Source: an uncultured Prevotellaceae bacterium
GTDB taxonomy: Bacteria; Bacteroidota; Bacteroidia; Bacteroidales; Muribaculaceae
NCBI GenBank assembly: GCA_937896015.1
Contig: CALBLR010000405.1
Span: 1-9,782 of the forward strand
Length of the DNA: 9,782 nucleotides
Reading direction: 5' to 3'
Shown: positions 1 to 7,037 of the stretch, piece after piece
Layout: every line of letters starts with the position of its first letter
Position numbering within the stretch: position 1 is the first letter of the stretch
The notes under the pieces: model-generated
Told to the model about the DNA's origin: nothing
What the model saw: the letters and a program-made list of their open reading frames with translations, nothing else
Database searches by the model: none
Made by a program: the position numbers and the translations under genes

Positions 1-312
1 CGTGGCGGCAGAGTCGCGCGAGGCCAGCGCAAGGCAGGCCGTGATTTGATTTTCGAGCAGTGATTTCAGGCGCTCGCACTGCAGCCCCAGCCGGTATTCC
101 AGGTTGAAGCTGTTCACATTGTCGCTCCCGAAGAAGCCGGGGAACAGCAGTTCGCGGCACAGATCGATGATCTCCCTTATGAGGATCTGCCGGGGCAGCG
201 GCTCACGGCCAAACCGCATGTGGCACATGCCGCGCGCATCGATGTCGCGTGCCAGCAGATGCACCGTCTGCTTCAGTTCCTCCTCGTTGGTGTAAGTGTT
301 GTTGCCCATCAT
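1..312 (-). CDS. Serine O-acetyltransferase, N-terminal part (runs off left edge)
   Basis: The frame is open from ATG at 312 to the window edge and gives 104 residues. A second ATG follows directly at 309. The product begins MMGNNTYTNEEELKQTVHLL; from about residue 43 it reads PRQILIREIIDLCRELLFPG followed by FFG. The LCRxxLFPGxFG block is what I remember from the N-terminal helical domain of CysE/EpsC-type serine acetyltransferases of Bacteroidetes, which make O-acetylserine from serine and acetyl-CoA in the first step of cysteine synthesis in the cytoplasm. The left-handed beta-helix catalytic domain with its hexapeptide repeats would lie beyond position 1, so the call rests on the N-terminus alone. 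It has its own promoter match and lies beyond the terminator of the SusCD operon, so it is probably an independent transcription unit with no link to the transporter. No sign of damage is seen. Confidence 0.62.
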   Translation of the reverse strand, partial: MMGNNTYTNEEELKQTVHLLARDIDARGMCHMRFGREPLPRQILIREIIDLCRELLFPGFFGSDNVNSFNLEYRLGLQCERLKSLLENQITACLALASRDSAAT

Positions 313-344
313 GTGAAAAAAGTGCGCAATGCGCTAATATGCTG

Positions 345-375
345 CAAAATTAGCGATTTTCGGCGTAACGGCCAA
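345..375 (-). promoter_or_regulatory. Promoter for the serine acetyltransferase gene
   Basis: On the minus strand a -33-like TTG (375-373) is followed after exactly 20 nt by TAATTTTG (352-345). This is a full match to the Bacteroidetes primary-sigma consensus TTTG/TTG-N19-21-TAnnTTTG. Transcription would start near 338, giving a leader of roughly 25 nt before ATG at 312. The position between the upstream terminator and the gene supports real use. Confidence 0.68.
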
Positions 376-428
376 CACAAGCCGGCCCACTTGCCAAATA
401 AATTTGTGCGCCAGGGCGGCAAAAACGC

Positions 429-465
429 AAAAAATGCGCCACCCGTTTTATTGGGGTGGCGCATT
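429..465 (-). terminator. Intrinsic terminator after the susC-susD operon
   Basis: Positions 433-444 (AATGCGCCACCC on the plus strand) and 454-465 form a perfect 12-bp inverted repeat around a 9-nt loop. Read on the minus strand, the stem is followed by a T-run (six Ts counting two from the stem) and, after GCG, a second T-run at 425-421. This is a classical rho-independent terminator for transcripts coming from susD. The plus strand lacks a comparable T-run, so it acts mainly one way. Confidence 0.85.
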
Positions 466-492
466 CATTTACTAATAATTCTATGTGTATCC

Positions 493-570
493 CAGCGTGC
501 GCGGTGTGCTGGCCGGTATTATGCTGCCAGAGAGAGGTGCGCAAACCACCGGCTCAGGCACTGCACGCTG
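493..570 (-). other. Nested inverted repeats in the 3' untranslated region of susD
   Basis: Between the susD stop codon (580-582) and the terminator lie two perfect nested inverted repeats. The outer pair is CAGCGTGC (493-500) with GCACGCTG (563-570); the inner pair is GCCGGT (512-517) with ACCGGC (548-553). In RNA this could fold into one long interrupted stem about 10 nt after the stop codon. No coding frame is recognisable in the stretch. It may simply stabilise the 3' end, or be the body of a 3'-derived small RNA that ends at the terminator. The repeats are visible; any function is inference. Confidence 0.45.
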
Positions 571-579
571 TTGAAAAAA

Positions 580-2448
580 TCACTGCTGGTCGCTGTCCCA
601 CCACACGTTGATGGTCCAGACATCGTCGGCGCGGTTCCATGTAACCTCATTGCCCTTTGAGTCAACTAACGTTGCACCAGGCACTTGGGCACCGATGGCC
701 TGCAGGTTCTTGCTGTTATACTTGTACTCATGCGAGCACTGGCACCAGCGGCGGAACTGCTTGCCCAGCGGAATCGCCTTTTGGGCAGCTGTGCTCTTAT
801 AGTAGGCTGCGGGGATGTTCCAGCCCAGGAAGTACTCGGGGTTGAAGTCGTAGCGGCGCATGTCGTTCCAAATCTCCATCGAGAACAGGAGAGCGATGCG
901 CTTCTGGGTGAGAATCTTGCCCAGTGTGAGGTCGCCTGCTGTGCCGATACCATTCTGTACGTAGTTGTCGATGTCGGCCTGAGCCATCGGAGTGAACGAG
1001 GGGCACTTCTCAAGACTCTGGTCCTCAGAAACCCAAGTTTTCAGTTTAGAGTTCATCAGCTCAATGCTGGCGCGCACGCCCTTGGCATAAGCCTCGTAGG
1101 CACCTGCCTTGTTGCCCTGATTGAAGAGCACCTCGGCGCGGATGAAGCATGCCTCGGCATAGGTGCCAATGTATGTGGGCGAAGAAACGCGGCTGTAGAA
1201 CGAGCCAGACTCGGCCGAACCGTCAACGCCCTTCACGTTGCGGTAAAGCAGGTCGACGTTGGCAGCATAGCCCTTCGACGAGCTTGTGCTCTCCACATAG
1301 ATGGTGTCGCCAAGACGGTCGGCAGCTGCATCCTTGCAATACCAGCGGCCTTCATTCTTGTTATAGATGGCGCGTATCGGGCCGCCGCTTGTGCGGATTG
1401 CCGACTGCAGATCGACGCCCATCGAGCGGCGCCAGTTGCCATTCCACTTGATCTCGGCAGGAGTGGTTGCACTCTTCCCCGACATTGCCCAAGGCAGGAT
1501 GTGGTCGGCGCGAGGATCCTCTATGCCGCAGCCTGCAAAGTTGGTGAGGTTGTCATAGAGCATCTTGGTGGGCATGTAGCCAGAGTTCATGCCGCACACC
1601 GAGTACAGAGGCGAGTAGTCCACGGGCTCGTCCCAGCCCAGCACGTCGTGGCTCGAGCTGTTGGCGTCGGTGTGGTTCACAATGGTGTTGTCGGCATTGC
1701 TCTGCATTGCCTTGTCGAGGCATGCGAGAATCTCGGTGGCGTCATACTTGCCGTCCTTGTAGCTGCCGGCACCCTTCTTCACAAGGTGGTTGAGCCAGCG
1801 GGCCTTAAGCAGGTAGGCCAGTTTGATCCGCTTGTTGAGGTCGCCGCCGTTCCACGAGTCGCCCACAGCGAGAGTGGGGATATTGGTGGCTTGGCTCTGG
1901 CCTTTTTCAAGCAACTCGATTGCTTCATCAATGTCGCTGATGCAGCCCATGAATATGGTCTTGCCAGTGTCATATTCAGGCGTTGCGTTGGGGCCGCAAG
2001 CCTGGGTGTAGGGCATTTCGCCATAGAGGTCGGTCATCAGCATGAAGCCGTAGGCACGGAGCAGCTTGGCTGCGCCGGCATACTGATAGTTGCCTGCGGC
2101 CATGGCCTTGTCGTACATGTCCTGATTGTTGACATTTGCACCCACAAAGAACCACTGGTAGGGGGTTGTTACTATACCTTCGGCAGGCGCCCAGTCGCTC
2201 ATGTTGGCATAAGTGCCGCCAGCGGTGTTGCGGGTCCAGTCGCCCATGGCCATTGACGAGCGCCATGCGGCAAACTGGTTGGCGTCGTTGGTGTAGAACT
2301 GTATGTGGGCCAGACGCTGCTGGTATTGAACGCTTACGTCTGTGGGGCTGTCGGGATTGGTGTTGATGTCGAGCCAGTCGTTGCACGAGGTCATCGACAG
2401 CATCGACATTCCAGCCGCACCCAGTAATAATGATTTATATAGTTTCAT
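580..2448 (-). CDS. SusD/RagB-family nutrient-binding outer-membrane lipoprotein (downstream pair)
   Basis: This is a surface lipoprotein that caps the SusC barrel and binds substrate before TonB-driven import. I start it at ATG 2448, giving 622 aa. A longer frame from 2478 adds ten residues that would spoil the signal peptide. The signal peptide MKLYKSLLLGAAGMSMLSMT ends at a lipobox with lipidated Cys22, followed by Asn-Asp, which suits surface export. Family landmarks of the SusD-like PF12771/PF12741 group: DLYGEMPYTQA near 140-150, YDTGKTIF and a helix with DIDEAIELL near 159-180 (TPR-like region), LKARWLNHL near 214-222, and the conserved QKRIALLFSMEIWNDMRRYD at about 515-534. Near the end, FRRWCQCSHEYKYNSKNL matches the usual RRW..P..E..YN..N block, but has two cysteines where Tyr-Pro is common. 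It lies 40 nt after susC, so the two are surely co-transcribed. The substrate cannot be told from sequence. Confidence 0.93.
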   Translation of the reverse strand: MKLYKSLLLGAAGMSMLSMTSCNDWLDINTNPDSPTDVSVQYQQRLAHIQFYTNDANQFAAWRSSMAMGDWTRNTAGGTYANMSDWAPAEGIVTTPYQWFFVGANVNNQDMYDKAMAAGNYQYAGAAKLLRAYGFMLMTDLYGEMPYTQACGPNATPEYDTGKTIFMGCISDIDEAIELLEKGQSQATNIPTLAVGDSWNGGDLNKRIKLAYLLKARWLNHLVKKGAGSYKDGKYDATEILACLDKAMQSNADNTIVNHTDANSSSHDVLGWDEPVDYSPLYSVCGMNSGYMPTKMLYDNLTNFAGCGIEDPRADHILPWAMSGKSATTPAEIKWNGNWRRSMGVDLQSAIRTSGGPIRAIYNKNEGRWYCKDAAADRLGDTIYVESTSSSKGYAANVDLLYRNVKGVDGSAESGSFYSRVSSPTYIGTYAEACFIRAEVLFNQGNKAGAYEAYAKGVRASIELMNSKLKTWVSEDQSLEKCPSFTPMAQADIDNYVQNGIGTAGDLTLGKILTQKRIALLFSMEIWNDMRRYDFNPEYFLGWNIPAAYYKSTAAQKAIPLGKQFRRWCQCSHEYKYNSKNLQAIGAQVPGATLVDSKGNEVTWNRADDVWTINVWWDSDQQ

Positions 2449-2488
2449 CTTTAATCTGTCTAAATTAATGGATAACAAGAATTGTTGT

Positions 2489-5400
2489 TTAGAATGTGAG
2501 GTTCACACCAAATGCGAAGCTTGCAGTAGAGGGAACGCCGCAGTAGTCGAAGCCTACCGACGAAGAGCCACCCACGCCCGAGCCGCTGGCTGCTGCTTCG
2601 GGATCGCCGTCGTAGTTGGTGAACAGAAGCAGGTTGGTGGCAGTGGCAGTGAGGCTTGCGCGCTTGATGAACTTAGTCTTTGCAAGGAATGCCTTAGGCA
2701 GAGTGTAGGTCAGCGACAGCGAGCGCAGGCGCAGCGAGTTCACATCGGTAATCCAGTTGGCCGACTCGTAGTTGTAGTAGCCGGTGTAGTAGTTCTTGAT
2801 GATGTTGTAGCCACTCATCACCTTGCCGTCGAATGTGTAGGTCTTGTCGGCTTCCCAAGTGTTGGTCACCTCTTCGCCCTTTTCGTTAACACCGCTAATG
2901 GTGAGGGGCTGGTTGCGCACGTCGGCCGAGAACTGGCTGACGCCATTCTGGGTCATGGCATACTTGGTTCCGTTGAACACAGCGCCGCCAACGCGGAACT
3001 CCCACAGCATGTTGAGCGAGAAGTTCTTGTAGGTGAAGGTGTTGTTAAGGCCGCCAGTGAACTTGGCCTCACGGTTGGCCACCTCATACGATTTATTGTC
3101 GGTGGTGGGCATGCCATTCTTGTCAAGGATAAGACGGCCCTTCTCATCACGGGTCATTCTCTTACCGGCGATTGCCATAAAGTGGCCGCCGCTGAATGTT
3201 GCGGCCTGCACATTGCCATACTGCACGTCGGTCACATACATCACGTCCATACCTGCGGGCAGGCCGTCCATAGTGCCGCGGTTGCCGGCAGCGTTAAGGC
3301 TGACGTCCCAAGTGAAGTCCTTAGTCTGGATGGGGGTGCCGCCAAGGCTGATTTCAAGACCCTTGTTGTAAACCACGCCCACATTCTGCATGCAGAAGAT
3401 GTAGCCGGTGGATTGCGGGCCGCGCGGAGAGATAATCTGGTTGATCGACTTATTGGTGTAGTAAGCGATGTCGAATTTCAGACGGTTCTGGAAGAAGCGG
3501 AGTTCAAGACCGACCTCGGTAGAACGGGTCTTCTCGGGCACCAGGTATGGGTTGCCACGCTCCCAGTTGTTGCCTACGCCAGTCACGCCGCCAAGATAAG
3601 TCTTAACAGGCCACAGAGTGGTGTTGGTCATGTAGGGCACGGTGCCCTTACCTACCTCAGCCCACGAAGCGCGCAGCTTGCCGAATGTGAGCCAGTCGGG
3701 ACGGGCCTCACCCATGAGCTCGGTGAATGCGATGGCACCGCTCACCGACGGATAGAAGAACGAGCGGCTTGCCTTTGGCAGAGTCGAGTTCCAGTCGTTG
3801 CGGCCGGTAACGGTCAAGAAGATGGCATTGCGCCAGTCGGCACGAAGTTCGCCGTAAACACCCACAAGGCGAGTGCGGCTGCTGCCGTGCTGGAACTTCT
3901 TGTTATCGTCGGTGGCGTTGCTGTAGCTGTAAAGACCCTCAACGGCAAAGTTCCAAGCCATCATGTAGTCGCGCACACTCTTGGCATACTCTGTGGTGGT
4001 ACCCAGCATGAGGTTCACGTTGAAGTCGCCAAACTGCTTGTTGAAGTTGGTCATAAGGTTGGTGGAGAGGAAGCGGTATTTAAGAGTGTTGTCGCTCATC
4101 ATACCTTTCTGCCATACTTGCTTAATGGCACCTTCGGGAGCATAACGGGTGGAGTTTTGAGTGGTGTAGGAGTCAACGCCCATGCGGTAGTTGATCCACC
4201 ACCAGTCGGTGATGTCGGCCTTCACGTTGAAGTTGCCGGTGAAGCGCTCGGTCTTGTCAAAGAAATTGTTCTTGTTGATGATCCAGTATGGGTTGTCGCG
4301 CTCGTCCCACGGGTCGAGGCGGTTGCCAAACATGCGGTAGCGGTTGCCGTTCTCATCAAGGTAGTGAGTCATGTCGTCGCTGGGCGACCAGTTATACACG
4401 CCATAGAGGGCACCTGTACCGCTCGAGCCGTAGAGGGCTGCACCGGTCAGGGTCTTGGTGGTGCGGGCATCGCTGTAGGCGGCATTGGCGCCGAATGTGA
4501 ATATCTTATACTTCTGCTCGCCATTGAAGCGGAAAGTGGTCTTGGTGTAGCCTGTGGTGGGCACAATACCGTCTTGATCGTAGAACGAACCCGACAGGTA
4601 GAACTTGCTGTTCTTGGTGCCGCCGGCCACGCTCAGGTTGGTATCCCACACGCCGCTGTTTTGGAAGAAGTTGCCTATGTTGTCGTAGCTTTGGGTGGAA
4701 GCGTCGTAGCGCTCGCCCCATGAGGTGTAGGCATAGTCGTTAAACACTGTGCCTGTGTAGTTGCCAGCGTCGTCATACTGGTCGTCCATGTAGCCGCGCT
4801 TGAACTGCGTCTGAGTCTTGGGCAGATTTGTGGCCCACGAAGTGATGTATTTGGCGCTGAGATTGATTTCAACGTTGCCTTCCTTACCCTGCTTGGTGGT
4901 GATGAGCACAACGCCGTTGGCAGCGCGCGAGCCGTAGAGTGCCGAAGCGGCCGGGCCCTTGAGCACGCTCATGCTCTCGATGTCCTCGGGGTTGATATCC
5001 ATCACACGGTTGCTCGATGTGGTGGCAGAGCGCATCATGCCGTCGAAGGCCGAGTTGCCCACGCTCGAGGTGGAGTTGTCGTAAACCACACCGTCGACCA
5101 CAAACAGTGGCTGGTTGTCCATGTTCTCCGAGCCGGAAGTACCGCCACGCAAGATGATCTGCGAGCCAGAACCTGCGGCGCCCGACGACTGGGTGATGTT
5201 CACACCAGCGATTTTGCCGGCCAGCGAGTTGATGGCGTTGGTGTTTTTGTTTTTCATAAGTTCATCGGCCTTGATGTCGTCGATGGCATAGCCCAGCGCC
5301 TTTTTGTCGCGCTTGATGCCAAGAGCGGTAACCACAACCTCGTCGAGGGTCTGGCTGCCGTCGTCCATTGTGATTTCCATTGAGCTGCCGGTCACCTTCA

Positions 5401-5680
5401 CCTCTTGGGGCTTGGAGCCGACGTAAGACACGATGAGTGTGCTGCCGGGAGCAGCGTTTACCTGGAATTTACCGTCAAGGTCGGTGGCTGTGCCGTGCTT
5501 GGTGCCCTTTACCATGATGGTGGCACCAATCAGAGGCTCGCCCTTGGCATCTTTGACAACGCCAGTCACTTTGTTGCTTTGCGCAGCGGCGGTGAAGCCC
5601 ACTCCGTTGAGGCTTGTCATGCCCACGGGAGCTCCACATGCCAGTGTCAGCGCAGCCAACAATACACATTGCTTCTTCAT
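2489..5680 (-). CDS. SusC/RagA-family TonB-linked outer-membrane transporter (complete)
   Basis: This is the TonB-dependent barrel that moves substrate captured by SusD into the periplasm. I start it at ATG 5680 (MKKQCVLLAALTLACGAPVG...), 1063 aa; a GTG at 5686 would add only two residues. The signal peptide ends near AAA-QS at about 34. Next comes a carboxypeptidase-D regulatory-like beta-sandwich (about 37-105, VTGVVKDAKGEPLIGATIMV). A TonB box, LDEVVVTALG, lies near 112-121. The plug (about 125-265) contains LAGKIAGVNI, ILRGG, PLFVVDGVVYDN, IESMSVLKGPAASALYGSRA and NGVVLITTK. The rest is the 22-strand barrel. It closes with the typical TNYDGDPEA block, a Gly/Ser-rich stretch and a final beta strand ending in Phe (FAFGVNLTF). 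Length is normal for the family. There is no N-terminal STN domain, so anti-sigma-linked control is unlikely. No frameshift is seen. Confidence 0.96.
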   Translation of the reverse strand: MKKQCVLLAALTLACGAPVGMTSLNGVGFTAAAQSNKVTGVVKDAKGEPLIGATIMVKGTKHGTATDLDGKFQVNAAPGSTLIVSYVGSKPQEVKVTGSSMEITMDDGSQTLDEVVVTALGIKRDKKALGYAIDDIKADELMKNKNTNAINSLAGKIAGVNITQSSGAAGSGSQIILRGGTSGSENMDNQPLFVVDGVVYDNSTSSVGNSAFDGMMRSATTSSNRVMDINPEDIESMSVLKGPAASALYGSRAANGVVLITTKQGKEGNVEINLSAKYITSWATNLPKTQTQFKRGYMDDQYDDAGNYTGTVFNDYAYTSWGERYDASTQSYDNIGNFFQNSGVWDTNLSVAGGTKNSKFYLSGSFYDQDGIVPTTGYTKTTFRFNGEQKYKIFTFGANAAYSDARTTKTLTGAALYGSSGTGALYGVYNWSPSDDMTHYLDENGNRYRMFGNRLDPWDERDNPYWIINKNNFFDKTERFTGNFNVKADITDWWWINYRMGVDSYTTQNSTRYAPEGAIKQVWQKGMMSDNTLKYRFLSTNLMTNFNKQFGDFNVNLMLGTTTEYAKSVRDYMMAWNFAVEGLYSYSNATDDNKKFQHGSSRTRLVGVYGELRADWRNAIFLTVTGRNDWNSTLPKASRSFFYPSVSGAIAFTELMGEARPDWLTFGKLRASWAEVGKGTVPYMTNTTLWPVKTYLGGVTGVGNNWERGNPYLVPEKTRSTEVGLELRFFQNRLKFDIAYYTNKSINQIISPRGPQSTGYIFCMQNVGVVYNKGLEISLGGTPIQTKDFTWDVSLNAAGNRGTMDGLPAGMDVMYVTDVQYGNVQAATFSGGHFMAIAGKRMTRDEKGRLILDKNGMPTTDNKSYEVANREAKFTGGLNNTFTYKNFSLNMLWEFRVGGAVFNGTKYAMTQNGVSQFSADVRNQPLTISGVNEKGEEVTNTWEADKTYTFDGKVMSGYNIIKNYYTGYYNYESANWITDVNSLRLRSLSLTYTLPKAFLAKTKFIKRASLTATATNLLLFTNYDGDPEAAASGSGVGGSSSVGFDYCGVPSTASFAFGVNLTF

Positions 5681-5784
5681 ACGCACATGAATTTAATAGT
5701 AGTGTTACGTTTTTAGTTGTTTAGGTTTAATAATATTCCGTATCTAAATTGCGGACGGTTTCCATGCATAAGCGCATTTATGGT

Positions 5785-5801
5785 GCTGCAGCCCGTGCAG
5801 C
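5785..5801 (-). other. Short hairpin in the susC leader
   Basis: GCTGCA (5785-5790) and TGCAGC (5796-5801) form a perfect 6-bp stem with a 5-nt loop, inside the predicted leader and about 105 nt upstream of the susC start codon. It is the only clearly GC-rich stem in an AT-rich leader. It has no T-run, so it is not an intrinsic terminator. A role in mRNA stability or small-RNA control is possible but unproven. Confidence 0.3.
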
Positions 5802-5886
5802 GAGGTGGTGAAGAATCCGCCTTAATTTATTCTGGTTTATTTATTTTCTATATGCCTGCACTCCGTTTGTTCACTTCATGCAGCGA

Positions 5887-5917
5887 CAAAGAAAAAACAT
5901 TTTTTCATACCAAGCAA
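5887..5917 (-). promoter_or_regulatory. Candidate promoter of the complete susC operon
   Basis: On the minus strand TTG (5917-5915) is followed after 20 nt by TTTCTTTG (5894-5887). This matches TAnnTTTG except for the second base. Transcription would begin near 5880 and leave an untranslated leader of about 200 nt. No better match with correct spacing was found closer to the gene. The one mismatch in the -7 element might indicate a promoter that needs an activator. Confidence 0.4.
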
Positions 5918-5941
5918 CTTTTTTCTTCACTTTTTTCACTA

Positions 5942-6023
5942 ATATGCACATGTTTTCAACCAATTATGCACGATTTATGCTATAAAAAATAGAATATGTT
6001 ATAGAATTATGCTATACAGCATA
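5942..6023 (-). repeat. TATGC direct repeats and palindrome upstream of the susC promoter
   Basis: On the plus strand, ATATGC occurs at 5942-5947 and TTATGC at 5964-5969, 5975-5980 and 6007-6012. The last two copies extend to the identical 10-mer TTATGCTATA. Start-to-start steps are 22, 11 and 32 nt, close to two, one and three helical turns, so the copies face the same side of the DNA. The last copy also forms the left arm of a palindrome, TATGCT-atac-AGCATA (6008-6023). They lie about 60-130 nt upstream of the predicted transcription start, where activator sites are usual. Binding is inference. Confidence 0.4.
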
Positions 6024-6024
6024 C

Positions 6025-6069
6025 AAAAACCAGTAGGCCAGGCCTTTTAGGGGCATAACCTACTGGTTT
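6025..6069 (-). terminator. Intrinsic terminator after the upstream susC-susD-lipoprotein operon
   Basis: AAACCAGTAGG (6027-6037) and CCTACTGGTTT (6059-6069) form a perfect 11-bp inverted repeat with a 21-nt loop that can itself pair in part (GCC with GGC). On the minus strand the stem ends in five consecutive Ts (6029-6025), partly inside the stem. The position, 65-110 nt past the stop codon of the last gene and before the next operon's control region, fits a terminator. The T-run is short, so some read-through into the next operon is possible. Confidence 0.7.
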
Positions 6070-6077
6070 CATATTTT

Positions 6078-6114
6078 AGCGGGCTGTGCCGCCATAGGGT
6101 GGCAGATAGCCGCT
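6078..6114 (-). other. Imperfect stem-loop just after the lipoprotein gene
   Basis: AGCG (6078-6081) pairs with CGCT (6111-6114). Pairing continues inward with a bulged G at 6083 and a bulged AG at 6104-6105, to GCC (6088-6090) with GGC (6101-6103) around a 10-nt loop. It starts about 20 nt after the stop codon and precedes the terminator. It could protect the 3' end of the operon mRNA. There is no T-run. Confidence 0.3.
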
Positions 6115-6133
6115 TTGCGCTTACCTTATTTGG

Positions 6134-6985
6134 TTAGAGGGCGCCAAATTGCTTAAGGGTCATCGGGTTGGCCTTATTGGTGCGGTTGCCGCTGAGCAGC
6201 TGCAGATAGGCGCGGCCTATGTACCACGTCCACCAGTCGGTGAATGTGGCTTCCTTGCCTGCCGTTGTTGTGTACTTCAGCTGGCCGAGGTTCTCACCCG
6301 TGTTGGCATCGATGCGGAAAAGGGTGAGGTCGCGGCGCTGATAGCCCTTGCTGTTGAACACTGTCTTCTTGATGGTGGGAGTGAAGTAGCTTGTGGCCTC
6401 GCCAAAGGCAACGGCCTCGCCCACGTTCTCGTATTCGCCGGTCTCGGTGTTTTTGAGCGCATACTGGATTTTGTCCTTAAACGGAGTGCCGTCGGCCTCA
6501 TACAGGAAGTTGAAGAAGCGCACCGAGCAGTGTGTTGCGGTCTCGGCCGTGCCGGGGAATGTGGGCACTTCGGGGGCCTCAAGCAGCTTGGGTTCCTGTG
6601 TAAGGTCGTAGACGAATGCCAGGTAGTGCTTGCCGGGCTTGAGGTCTTTCACCGTGCCCGAATATTTCACTGCCTTGTCCTTGCCCTTGAAGGCGATGTT
6701 GAGGTCGCCAGCATCCACGGCATAGTAGCGTGCCACATCGCCGCTGGGAATGAAGTTGTAGGTGGCAAGGAAGGTGGAGCCGTCGTTGCCATGCTCCACG
6801 CCGTTGATGTCGACGTAGTAGATGTAGTTGGCCGGCACACTGGGCAGCGGCACCACATAGTAGATCTGCACATATGCCTTGCTGCTGTTGTCAACCTCTT
6901 CAAACTGATAAGTGACATCAACGTCCGAGCACGAGGCCACAAGGGCCATGAGCAGGCACAAAGTTAAATATTTGATATATTTCAT
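6134..6985 (-). CDS. DUF4397-like lipoprotein, probable accessory subunit of the upstream SusCD pair
   Basis: This is a 283-aa lipoprotein. The signal peptide MKYIKYLTLCLLMALVAS ends at a good lipobox with Cys19, followed by Ser-Asp-Val-Asp, acidic residues that favour surface display in Bacteroidetes. The mature part seems to hold two related beta-rich halves. The first (about 37-130) runs AYVQIYYV, YIYYVDINGVEHG, DAGDLNIAFKG and LKPGKHYLAFVYDL. The second starts with THCSVRFFNFLYEADG (about 151-166). The layout of a vdvyvdG-type strand, a PGKhYxxFxYD strand and a restart at VRFxN recalls DUF4397 lipoproteins, but this is from memory. The C-terminus is aromatic (DWWTWYIGRAYLQLL, 250-264). 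It lies 52 nt after susD and before the terminator, so it is the last gene of the operon. It is probably a cell-surface component that helps bind substrate or scaffold the complex. DUF4843-like or another beta-sandwich family is an alternative. Confidence 0.75.
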   Translation of the reverse strand: MKYIKYLTLCLLMALVASCSDVDVTYQFEEVDNSSKAYVQIYYVVPLPSVPANYIYYVDINGVEHGNDGSTFLATYNFIPSGDVARYYAVDAGDLNIAFKGKDKAVKYSGTVKDLKPGKHYLAFVYDLTQEPKLLEAPEVPTFPGTAETATHCSVRFFNFLYEADGTPFKDKIQYALKNTETGEYENVGEAVAFGEATSYFTPTIKKTVFNSKGYQRRDLTLFRIDANTGENLGQLKYTTTAGKEATFTDWWTWYIGRAYLQLLSGNRTNKANPMTLKQFGAL

Positions 6986-7037
6986 TGTAGTCGTCTTTAT
7001 TTGTTTAGTAGTTAAATGAAATTGCCGTCTTGCTCAA

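Larger units (their letters stand above)
5681..6026 (-). promoter_or_regulatory. AT-rich control region and leader of the complete susC operon
   Basis: This gap holds no convincing gene. It is much richer in A+T than its flanks. From the distal end it holds a cluster of TATGC repeats and a small palindrome (5942-6023), a promoter match (5887-5917), and then a predicted leader of about 200 nt with a short hairpin (5785-5801). A 91-codon plus-strand frame at 5717-5992 has no family features and is not called. No start-proximal Shine-Dalgarno sequence is present, as usual in Bacteroidetes. Confidence 0.55.

Noticed and set aside
220..660. A 146-codon plus-strand frame over the acetyltransferase start, promoter and terminator
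   Set aside because: It runs antisense through a recognised coding region, a promoter match and a perfect terminator hairpin, with no protein family features.
2449..2478. Upstream start for the downstream SusD (MLSINLDRLK extension)
   Set aside because: It places a polar stretch before the signal peptide. ATG at 2448 gives a normal lipoprotein signal and spacing.
2342..4723. A 793-codon open frame on the plus strand, opposite the complete susC
   Set aside because: It lies fully antisense to a clear SusC. Its residues are Val/Ala/Gly/His-rich with no domain, and such frames arise where GC-rich codon use avoids the antisense stops. Similar long antisense frames at 685-2256, 7431-8489 and 6149-6967 are rejected for the same reason.
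5727..5777. A 16-codon frame in the susC leader (MRLCMETVRNLDTEYY)
   Set aside because: It has no ribosome-binding feature, no run of regulatory codons and no paired terminator/antiterminator; short frames like this are expected by chance.
5717..5992. A 91-codon plus-strand frame across the susC control region
   Set aside because: It has an odd composition, no recognisable family, and lies over the promoter and repeats of the opposite strand.
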